Shown piece by piece: positions 28,601-40,600 of a stretch of DNA of 64,000 nt. The stretch comes from Galbula dea (Eukaryota; Chordata; Aves; Piciformes; Galbulidae). Numbering within the stretch: the stretch's first letter is position 1; each line of letters begins with the position of its first letter. The stretch lies in the NCBI GenBank assembly GCA_013399015.1, contig VWZX01001928.1, positions 709,431 to 773,430 of the forward strand. The letters are read 5' to 3'. A program made the translations under genes and the position numbers. The notes beneath the pieces were generated by a model, which was given only the letters and a program-made list of their open reading frames with translations, did no database searches and had not been told where the DNA came from.

Positions 28601-31600
28601 GCTTGTTTGCAACTTTCCATTCCAAAGAGTCCTCCAATTATTATTAATTGTAGTGCAAACAGAATTGTATTTTCTTAAGCAATTAATTTATGTTCACCTA
28701 CTAAAACTTTCATGTTTGATTTGAACATTTAGTGTATTTTTTTTTCCTAGTCAACTTTTCCATTTGGAAATAGGAAAGAAAAAACAAGTGCATGGATAAT
28801 TTTTTTCATGAATATCTTCCTCTCTGTTTAGTGCATAGCAGAGGTACACAACCTACTATTGAGGCCATGTGCTATGTAAGGATGCCTGCTTGCCCTCAGT
28901 GAATGGGACAGCAGAATTTAACACAACTTTGGACACATGCTGGATTACTTTTCCACCAGGCTGGTTTACAAACATTTACTCATTTTGCTGAGGAATTTTC
29001 CTCACTGTTCCTAAGCTGCTACAAAAATTGTGTCATTAAAACATGCCCATTTAGACAGATGGCCATTTCTGTCATCCACACTGAACACACTACACACTGT
29101 ACTATGCCAGAGCCTTCTCCAGCAGCACTGCCTGCTTCCTAGCATGCACATGAGAAGAGTCTGAGATGTGAATGAATTGTTACCACCTGAAGTCATTTTA
29201 CCAAGTGAAATCATTTACGAGTTATCACTTAATATACTTCAGGCCCTGCTGTTCTGCCTTCTTTCTCTTCACTTACACAAAGCACCTCAGGATACATCAA
29301 CTTTTTGTGCTCCTTTTATTCACCTGTAACCAGAGAGCATCATCTTAATTAAAAAAAATGCTCAGACACCAAACTGGCCTTAGGATTAAATCTAGAAATA
29401 CTATTTTCAACTGCTTTATAAACCATTACACTTAATCCTCAATATACTATTCTGTTTATACTTTAAGTAGTATAAGGAAATTAAATCAGTAACTTAACTA
29501 TCAAGCATATTAAGGAATTTTCCTAACTATACTTACAGAGAAAACAGCAGCCAAAGTCTCAACAGCACCAGTACTCAGAGTAACATAAGGGATTGTTTCA
29601 TGACTGATCCCAGCTTCACTAAAGATGTTGTTTGTGTAGTACCAGATCTGTATCAGAGAGATAAAAATGAGTTATTAATCATTATGGCTTGAACTACAAT
29701 ACATTGGTATTCAGTTCAAACATCTGATCTGCTAGAGAGCAGAAGTCATTAACACCTCAAATGACCAAGGGCTGAACAAGACAACAAATGAAGGGAAGGT
29801 GCAAATTTCAGGTGGATTAGTCACAACACTGCTGTACTTCTGCTTGCAGACTCAGGCAGAATTACAAGCAGCTTCAATTTGATTTAGCTTAATTCACTTT
29901 AGGAGTAAATCAAAGAAACTCACTTTAAACTTGAACAATAGGATATAAATAGGTTTCCTGTGGCTAAGCCACATTGCTTAAAAAACAGGTTTGGGTGGCT
30001 TTATGGAATACTTCAGTGGCATGTGACAACAGGACAGGAAAGATACTGAGAGGCACTGCAGAAACAGCTCCTTTTCAGACAGAAGGTGTGACATTTATCT
30101 TGCTTTAACCTCACTGCAGCATGGACATCTGCAGGCAAGCCATCACCCTAATCTCTCTTTATTACCAACAGAAAGAAAAGATCCTTTTGCAGTGAGACTT
30201 GCTTGGTGAGAAGTAAAAAGCTGCTTTTAGGATGAAATGAATCACAGGAGCTGTCACTAATGGACAGAAACACAGGGAGCACCGTGTTACTAGTTAGAGA
30301 AGTCATTCATGTGTGGTCAGTACAGCCATAACCAGTGGTGACAGTATCCAGACAGAGAATATATAGTGGTAATACTCTAAATTAACAAGTCTGGTAACTA
30401 TCAGAGCCCCATTCACATCACAAGTAAAGCCTGAAAACCATATAGTATTTATGTTGGAGTAAAGGTGACAGCAAAGAACTCACTAAAGACTCTGGCTGCC
30501 AAAAGCATGCAAGAAGGAGAGATTGCCTTGGAGAGAGAAAAGATAACTGGTTTACTAGAAAAGATGAAAAACAATTGATGAAAAACAATTATCAGAAGAA
30601 AATAAAGTTCTAATTGACAGCTGATTACTTGTGACAACAAAACTGAAAGCCAGAAATAATGATGGCACTACACATTTTTTTCCCATATGCTGTCCATGTG
30701 ACAGGCCCTAACAGGGCAAGCACTGCTACAAAAAGGCTTATGTGATTAATAGAAATGTTTTGATCACATGAGGAAAACTCTGCTGCCTAACTGCTACTTC
30801 TGTTTATCAAGATACTAACTCAGAAGATTTATTAAAAAAAAATAGAGTAATTCTAAATTCCCATTAGCCCTTCAGCAAAGCTACTTGTCCCAGATCAATG
30901 AAGAAAATCCAACTCATCTTACATAAACCAGAAACAAAACAAAACACCATGGACTAAAATGTCACCTATATCACTTTACAGATAAAGAGAAGCTGACTGA
31001 AGAGTTCATGCCTACTGCTGGCACATCATCTCTGACCAGAACAGATGCAGTGACAGTAAGGGACAGCAGCAGGCTTCTGTATATGAAGTAATCTGCCTTC
31101 ATGCACTTAAGCGTGCATTTAACTGGCCTGCTAATACAGAGTACAGGCTGAAATAAAACCAAGGATTAGCTCCCAGTTCCCTCTGAAATGTTAATACCCA
31201 TGATAAAATTTTTGGGACTCAATACTCTGACAACCTCTTCACCTCCCACACATCTATGCAGCATACAAGGAAAACAAGGTAGCACAAACCCATGATAAAA
31301 GCAATTTGTTTTTCTCCGTATTATAAGTTGCAAGACTGAAAAATTAATGCAAGAAAAATTAGGAACAATGTTTAGACATTTCATTCATGGTATCAGTTTT
31401 GCATAGCAGGCAGAGCTTCTAAAATTGATGTTGATACTGCAGGTATGCAGACCTTGAAAGAGAAGAAAGAGGCCAGACTCATTTGAACAGACAACACCTG
31501 ATGCAACTTGCCAAAATGTATCAATTAGAACATAAGATGTTTTGCAAGTGGTTTTGCAGAAGAGCATGGCTGACCATTAGTGGTAAGAGTACTAGTAACA

Positions 31601-34600
31601 CAGCTAGATTAAAAAACTGGCAGAGCAAAGACAGAATCACAGAATCACAGAATATTAGGAGTGGGAAGGGACCTCGAAAGATCATCTAGTCCAACCCCCC
31701 TGCCACAGCAGGATTCCCTAGACCAGGGCACACAGAAGCACATCCAGACAGGTCTTGAATATCTCCATAGAAGACTCCACAGCCTCTCTGGGCAGTCTGT
31801 TCCAGTGCTCTGGCACATGAACTGGGAAAGAATTTCTACGTGTATTCACACGGAACCTCCTATGCCTCAGCTTACAGCCATTGCCCCTTGTCTTGTCACT
31901 GGGCTTCACTGAGAAGACCCTGACCCCATCCTCCCAACACACACCCTTCACATATTTAAAAGCATAGATGAGGTCACCCCTTAGCCTCCTCTTCTCCAAG
32001 ATAAAGAGACCCAGCTCCCTCAGCTTTTCCTCAGAAGGAAGATGCTCCACCTCTTTCATCATCTTGGTGGCTCTGTGCTGGACTCTTTCAAGCAGTTCCC
32101 TGTCCTTCTTCAACTGAGGGGCCCAGAACTGGACACAATATTCCAGATGTGGCCTCACCAGGGTAGAGTAAAGAGGAAGAAGAACCTCTGTTGACCTACT
32201 AACCACACTCCTTCTCATCCACACCAGAATCCCATTGGCCCTCCTGGCCACAAGAGCACACTGCTGCCTCATGGTCATCCTTTGATCCACCAGGACCCCC
32301 AGATCCCTTTCTCCTTCACTGCTCATGAGGTTGGTCTTTCCCAGGTGCAAGACTCGACACTTGGCCTTATTGAATCGCATTACATTTCTCCCTGCCCAAC
32401 TCTCCAGCCTGTCTAAGTTAAGCTGAATGGCAGCACAACCCTCCCATCTGTCAGCCACTCCACCCAGTTTAGTGTCATCAGCAAACCTGAAGACAGCACA
32501 CTCTGTTCCCTCATCCAGGTCATTAATGAATAGATTGAAAAGTACTCGTCCCAGTACTGACCTCTGAGGAACTCCACTAGACACAGGCCTCCATTCAGAC
32601 TCCATCCCACTGACTACAACTCTCTGACTTCTGTTCTTCAACCAGTTCACAATCCACCTCACTACCCAATCAGCCAGACCCCACTTCCTCAGTTTAGCTG
32701 CAAGGATGCTGTGGGAGACAGTGTCAAACGCTTTACTGAAATCAAGATAAACCACATCCACTGCTCTACCCTCATCTATCCACCTGTTTATGTCCTCATA
32801 AAAGGCTATCAGGTTGGTCAAACATGACTTCCCCTTGGTAAACCCATGCTGACTGCTCCCAATGACCCCCTTATCCTTGATATGCCTAGAGACAGAGTCA
32901 AGGATAAAGTGTTCCATCACCTTTCCAGGGATGGAGGTGAGGCTGACTGCTCTATAGTTACCCGGCTCCTCCTTCTTGCCCTTTTTCAAGACTGGAGTGA
33001 CATTTGCCTTCCTCCTATCCCCAGGCACCTCTCCTGTTCCCCAGGACTTATTAAAGATGATGGAGAGTGGCCTGGCAACGACTTCTGCCAGCTCCCTCAG
33101 CACCCATGGGTGCATCCCTTCAGGACTCATGGATATCCAGATGGCTTAGCTGTTCCCTAACCCAGTCCTCCTCAACTAAGGAGAACTCCTCCAGTATCCT
33201 AACATCATGTGGGGGCTCAGGGGTCTGAGTCTCCTGAGCACAGTCTTTAAGAGTATAGACAGAGACAAAGAAGGCATTCAGTAACTCCACCTTCTTTGTA
33301 TCTTTTGAGTTACTAATCTTCATAGCAGCACAAAAATAAATAAGAGTAAAAATTATCAAGATGTACACATTTTGAAACAGTAACTGATTTTTTTTCAGCC
33401 TGTGCATCATTAAACAGGGAAATACATTGCTCCAGGATATTACTGAGACAAACCTAATAGGCTAATAATGACTACTCTACTTTCCCTTATTTTTCTAACA
33501 TGGTTTTTCTTAGCTAATGATTCCATTAGCTAGCAAAATTAAATAATGATTGGGCTAAAAGTTTGGAATGAAAGAGCTGTGAAAAATGGGGCAGAAGGTC
33601 CAAACCCTGATAAACTAGCACTGTCAAATGCAAATCAACACAGGGACATCTGACTTTCCACACCCATGGTGGGTAGCTGAAGTTTCACAGACTGAAGTAA
33701 AACTTTGCCACTTTGGTCAGTTAAAGAGCTGGATGTCTGCAGTCCAAATTCTGTGAGTTTGGTGTAACATTTTCACATTCTTGTCTGCAGATTACAGTTA
33801 GCTGAATGAAACTGCTTTCTTTGCTTAGCATAAGCTTTTATTCCTATAAACTCTTCGCTTAGAGCAGCATATGGTATATATTATTGGTGGTTTTTCCAAA
33901 CTCTCACACCACTGACACTTCTAGTATTGACTCTTTCTTTCTCATCCAGCTCCCTACGTACATTTCTTCCTAACAGGAAAAGAAAACAAGGAAAAAAAAT
34001 TATGGGCAACCACAGAGATATATGGTGTTGCATGCTGCATACACACCCCTTCCTGTGCTACCTGATGCCAGGTCTTCTCCACATCAAGTGTGAAGAGCAC
34101 ACCACAGTAGATTTACAGATCTTTTTGCTTACTGAAAACATGTATTGATGCACGGGCTCTGATCCTCTGCATGATTTCTTGCCATTGGAAATATTGCCCT
34201 CTACCTTAAGGACAGATCCCAGAGAACCCTAGGGATCCCAGTTTGGGAACGAATGTTAGAGCACTATGCAGTACAGTGTATGTCTTGATGTGAAAAAGGA
34301 TAAACTTCACCAATAGAGACCTTCACTGTGGTTTTGTGTCTCTTTCAAAACTGAGATTAAATGGTGGAAGGTAAATAAATTTATTATGTAATATATTTAT
34401 CATGGATAAATTTTATCAGATGAAACCAGACTAATACACATTCATTTTTTGGTGTCAGTTTAGGTCTGACTGCCTAGTATTTTGTTATAATTGAATACAT
34501 TAATATGATCAAAGCTTCACTATGGTTTCTGGTCCACGTGGAAACCAACAAATGTATGTTTTTAATTAAAACAAATCTTTATTGTTAATAAAAGCCTTAA

Positions 34601-37600
34601 AAGGAGGCTAATGTTCTCATGTACCAGCAGGATGATTACAGAAGCTTGCCAGCTAGCAATTTCCCCAGAGACTGACCTGAGACTCTTGCCTTAAAGAATT
34701 TTAACTTTCCCATATGCTCTGCCCAGATGGTAACCATGGAAAAGATCAGACTGACTTAACAGGGCACTACAGACAAAGCAAATGAGCTACGAGTTAGAAG
34801 GAAGCCTTTGCAGCCAGTTAAACCTTGCTGACACTGGCTCACACCCAGAAGGTTAGTTCAGATGCAGTCAGGCAAATCAAGACACAAGTTCAGCAGTATC
34901 TGTCACACCTGTCCTCCAATCTCTGAGATTCAGGTGACTTGAGCATGGTCAGCTAGTAAAGCCATGCAAAAGGGACAAGGAATTGAAACCTGGTAACTTA
35001 ATCAAGTGGTCCAGCTATTTCTCTCAACCTTTCTTAGAATTTGCTTGGTTTTACCATTAACTAGTTAAATAATCAATTTCAGAATGTAAATTTTGCATGA
35101 ATATTTTTTTATGTTTAGTGGCATTGCATGGGAGGAGAAACAAAATAATCATTAAAAAATAGTAAGGCTTGAAACAGCCAAATCAACACCCTGGTTTCCT
35201 GACAAAAAGAGTTTTTCTAAGGCATACTTTCAGCAAAAGGCCATACATTGGCACTTGAAAACAAATCTAGCATACTTTTGGGACTGGACATGTCTCGCTA
35301 TCCCCCTCATACATCCACTCAAGAGGTGAGAGTATGGCCATGGAATATTGGACAATTTTTGTCATCTATTAAATATACCCTGAAAATTTAGTTATGGCAT
35401 ATTTTTTTAGGCAATGTGCTTCATTATTTGAATAGTCTGTTTCTTACCATAGGTGTCATTTTATTCCACTTATGCATTTGTAAATCTTAAAGACTGGATG
35501 ACAAGATAATTCCATTTCTTTTCTTGAAAAAGGAACAAAATAGCTTGTCATTAGCACTAAAATCCTACAATTAGAAGAAACCACCACCTATACAAATATT
35601 TTTATAGTTCACCCCACAGTACAAAAAAAACTTCTAGCCTCCTCCTAGTACTCTGTTAAAAACTTTTAGATACCAGAGTACTGACTGCATTCATCTTTCA
35701 AACAGCCTGGGAGAAATTGCTTTGTATTATGAGCTTTAAAGTTATAAAGACACTTGAGATAAGCCTGAACTAGTTGTCTTAGGTGTCAAAAGCATTTACA
35801 CTTATTATCACTGATTAACCCTGGGGAAAAAAACTCAGCTATAGTATGCTGTAATGCACAAAGACAAAGAAAGATTTCCTTTCAGTAGTGATAATATTGG
35901 CTTTCACATATAAGCAATTGACACCTTTGAATTATGATGAAAATATTTTTTGCTTTGAGGTGCTTCATGAGAACTTTTGCATTGTGCAATCCAAAGCATC
36001 TAAGCCAGACGTTACGAGCAGCAGCAAGGAAAGTTTTGTCTTGATACGAAGACTTCCCACACTGTAACAGGCAAAAACACCTACCACAGGTTGCCCAGGG
36101 AGGTTGTGGACTCTTCACTCTTGGGCATATTTAAAACTTAACTGTAAAAAGCCTTAGTAGCCTGAGCCAACCCTGAAGTCATTCCTGCTCTGGGCAGGGG
36201 CTTGGACCAGATGACCTCCGAAGATCCCCTCCAATCAAAATTAAACTGTCCTGTGACTACCTCCTACCTGAAGAAATAGGCTCAGATAGATGAAAAAGGA
36301 GACTGATATCCATTAGCCTTAGATACACTAATGGTCAACAGGACTTCTTGCTATTGACTGTTATGTCTTTTTTCATTCTCTGCTCTACTTTCCAAGAAAA
36401 AAAAAAAAGCACATTTTAGTCTTCAAATTGTATGAAACAAAAATCAAACCTCCAGTGCAACCTCTTGAAATCACTCACAGGAACATTTGCTGACTTCTGT
36501 AAGTACAGAACTGAATCAATCCAACCAGAAATGCCTACCAAAAAGACCATGTTTACCTAACATGAACAAACATGGGGATATCAGACCAGATTTTAACTGA
36601 CCAGAAACATAGAATCTGAGTAGCAGAAGCAAAGAATCTCTTTTTTTGCTGATCTGTGCTACCTTTTCACTTATTACTTCAAAGATAACACAACATGGCC
36701 TCCATCCTTTTTTTTTGTTTTGTGGGGATTTTGTTTGGTTTGGGTTATTGGTTTTTTGTGTTTTTTTCTTTTAAACCAAATTATGTAGCTCTCCATAGAC
36801 CTTCCCACATGCTGATGTAACAAAATCATTACTAATTATGTCATTAATGCTGCTGAAAGTATAGCAAAAAACTTAGAAGAAAATTAAAAAAGAAAGCAAG
36901 CAGCACCCCAGGATATGCCATGGTCTGAAGAAGGACACTTACAGCATTTAGTCCACAGAGCTGGTAGCAGCCCATGGTGACAACCACTGTAATGATCTGC
37001 CATCGCACAGCACGGGTTCCCAGGAGCTGAAGTATTGACACTAACTTGGTGTTTCTTTGGACTCGAGACTCTGTCAAAACTTCTTCTACTTCATGAGACA
37101 CATCATCTTTCCCAAGGAAGGTCTGAAATGCTACAAAGAGAGGAGACATACTTTAGGACAGACACTTGGCACTAAGTGCATTTATAACAGACTTGTTTCA
37201 TAGAAATGGAAATGTGTGACACATATGGGCTACAATTTAATTATTCTGCCAACAGTATCATTCTGCTCTTGGTGCAGCCAGGCTCATCCCTGCAATTGGT
37301 CACAAAATGTAACGAAAATATAAATTATTTGTCACCATACCAGATCTTTCCCTATATTGCTTCATATATAACATAGCTTGTCCTGTCACTGGGCTTCACT
37401 GAGAAGAGCCTGACCCCATCCTCCCAACACACACCCTTCACATATTTAAAAGCATAGATGAGGTCACCCCTTAGCCTCCTCTTCTCCAAGATAAAGAGAC
37501 CCAGCTCCCTCAGCCTTTCCTCAGAAGGAAGATGTTCCAGCCCCTTCATCATTTTTGTGGCTCTGTGCTGGACTCTTTCCAGCAGTTCCCTATCCTTCTT

Positions 37601-40600
37601 CAACTGAGGGGCCCAGAACTGAACACAATATTCCAGATGTGGCCTCACCAGGGTAGAGTAAAGAGGAAGAAGAACCTCTCTTGACCTACTAACCACAACC
37701 CTTTGTGACCTGGTCTAGGGAATCCTGCTGTGGCAGGGGGGTTGGACTAGATGATCTATCGAAGTCCCTTCCAACTCCTAATATTCTGTGATTCTGCGAT
37801 TCCGTGATAGCCTTAAGGTCCAGTGCAGACACAAAACCCTGTGCAATCTGAACAAGGGGTTTAAAAGCAAAGCAGTTCTGAACATTATTTGACTTGGCTA
37901 CTCTTGCAGCCTAACAATATAGCAGATTTTGTTGCTGAAAATAGATTGGGTAGAGATGTAACAAGCTGTAAAAGATTACGTAAGTCTGATAAACCAAGAA
38001 AATACAGAGATTTGAAAGGAATAGATATTAATTTTTATATTACTTCTTGTTTTTACTAGCATATAGAGAAGAATTCACTTTGTCATGGTAATTTATATTA
38101 GAAAGTATTAGCCATAGCAGTTCAAGATTTTGTTTGTCAATGCTGGAGACAAGGGAGTGAATTTTCCTGGCAAATTTAAGTAAAAAACCCAACCTCATCT
38201 CCCCAGAAAAAGCATATAATTTAGTATTACATTACTGCATATCATTGACTTACTGCAATATCCTTCCACTGTGATTAATAAAAGCTTTCCATCTCACATC
38301 TCCTCCAAGAGGTACTACAGGCAGGTACCTCCTAATGGATGTGGTGCATCTCCACCAAACCGGTTTTACAGAGACCATATATGCTGATGATCCTTTTGTT
38401 ACAGTATTATAAACATACCCCCTGGGCTGCCTTTTAAGAGATATTTCAAATGCTCATCATCTCTGAACAACTGCAGAGAAACAATTATATTACACATACT
38501 CCTGTGATAAGGCTTTGCAACCCAGTAGGATGCTAGCTCTAAGAACAATCCTTTACACAGCAGGTTACTTAAAATTGTTACTTTTATTAAGTAAATAAGT
38601 TCATTTAGTCCTCTGAAGAGCCAAAACAATTGTTCTCTTATCCACTATATCCACTATTTTGCATAGTACTGCCTGTAAATAAACAACCTTCACATTTTTC
38701 AATAAGTATACATTCTTTTGGATCACAGAACAGACTTGGGTGCTCAAGAAAGCAAGAGACACTGCCTAGTCATGGTTAAAATGCCCAGACCATTAAGAGT
38801 TTTGAGGTTAGAAAATTTTAACTTTACCCAGTAGGTGAAAAGGTCAAATACTGGCATTTCAATGTTGTGAGGGATAGGTCACCCAAATGAAACGGTGGCC
38901 TCTCTTGAGTGCCCCTTTCCATCCCTTTGGCTAATGTGCAAAGCTGCACACACTGCCTGGCTCCCAGTCTGGCAGCATGGGGAACTAACTTAAGCTCTGG
39001 GCCAAGATTTTCAGAGGTACTTAGCACTTCTATTACATTTTAATGGGCCCTATGTGACTCTGCTTAACAAATAAAGATGACTTTTTTAAAGGCATGAACA
39101 CTAACCACCTCTGGGTGTTGAGTCAATTCATTACATTCATTTGTTTTGATATCCAGTTTCTCTCTCAGGAGAGGAGGTCAGAATTTTTAAATCCCTCAGA
39201 AACAGCATAAGATTTACCCTTTCACATGGTCTTCACATTCAGAGATGAGTTAACAAATCCAGACCTCAGAACCCAGAATTTAAGCTGCTGAGTTTTGTCC
39301 CTGTACCACTTGTGCCCTTGTGCCACTGCCCATTTATTATTAAATGACATGTTAAAGGCTTGTTAAAATAAGTGTGATATATTTAAAGACACTAATAAGA
39401 AATGTAAAATCAAGTGTGTGCCTATATTAAAGTCAATGTCTCACACTTAAATTACACTTTCTTTAGTACTATTAGAGCACTGATAAAGAAAAATTCAGAT
39501 AAAGATGAGAACAATCAGACATATATAATCTGATCGCTCTTGGAAAAGACTCTCTCAGAATTTTATGCATGTGGTTTATCACTGTAAATTAGGTCAGTGC
39601 ACAATTTTCTTTATTTTTCCTGTTCTTAAAATCCTCAGCATTACTGTAGGGCACACAAGTCAAAAATATAGGTGCAGTCAAGTAAAAATAAAGCAATCTG
39701 TCTTTTCTGCACAAGGGAGCTTGCTATATTTCTAGAGGGACCAGGAAGTAAAAAACTACAATTACTAAAATTACCAAGTTCAAGGCAAGAAAAATATGGA
39801 CACCTGATTTCTTTTTCTTTCTTCCATGCTATTAGGACCAGAGATGTAAATGTCACTAGGAATCTTTGACAGATACTTAAAATTACCAACAAGTCAAGAA
39901 ATGCTAAGAAAATGCTCTGCTATGCATACATAGTTTTCTGCAGACAACACTCAATCTTGTTGGAAAAACACATTTTCTGAACACATCTTCAATTTTCTTC
40001 CATTAACAGTTTTTCAGTACAGTAAGAAACAAGTTTTATACATAATTAATGTGGAAATAAATTCTGCATTAGCAAGGAGATGGGAAAACTCAAAGGTCTT
40101 TCATTAAGTGCTGTTTAATTCTATTCATTTTACATTTTAAACCCTTTGCATTATTGGCACTGAGAAGCACAGCAGCCGTTCCTCTCCCCACTGCAGTGAC
40201 TCATTTCCCTGGTAACTGGCTGCTTCTCTCTATGGGGAGGTCTTATTTTTATGTCATGCTTAAAACCATCTAAGGAGTTACAGTTTCAGCAACATTTAGA
40301 CCTTTCCCAGATTTCTTTTTAATTTTCTTGGATCAGAAGGTCCTAGATGCTCAACTTTCAAATTTAAGGGCACTCTGCCTTGTTAAATAGTAAAAGAAGT
40401 GGATGGTTCAAGTCAAGGGGAAAGGATATTCAGAAACCCTTCCATTTCCACCACTAGTTTTTATTCATCTCAGCTAAGTGAAGGTGAAACTTTTGAAACT
40501 GGTTGAAAGCTCTGAACAAAATCAGTCAGTACTGTCTTTAAAACCAATCAGGCCTTTAAATTAACTGAAGATGGACACTTAAGAACTCAACTACCTGGGA

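Larger units (their letters stand above)
19150..29536 (-). other. SLC2A9: SLC2A9 intron (10,387 bp)
   Basis: It contains two plus-strand CR1 copies (23629-24130 and 27650-27863) and an A-rich tract (28231-28292). Between 19260 and 23600 and between 24130 and 27640 I see only unique AT-rich sequence. Confidence 0.85.
29648..36942 (-). other. SLC2A9: SLC2A9 intron (7,295 bp)
   Basis: It holds the longest CR1 copy (31631-33325), an old diverged CR1 3' end (36083-36256), a tandem 14-bp duplication at 30563-30590 and a T/G-rich tract (36708-36770). Nothing else was recognised. Confidence 0.85.

Noticed and set aside
37377..37808. Two unrelated CR1 insertions instead of one inverted copy
   Set aside because: It is kept as the alternative, but exact abutment and consecutive element coordinates favour a single twin-primed event.
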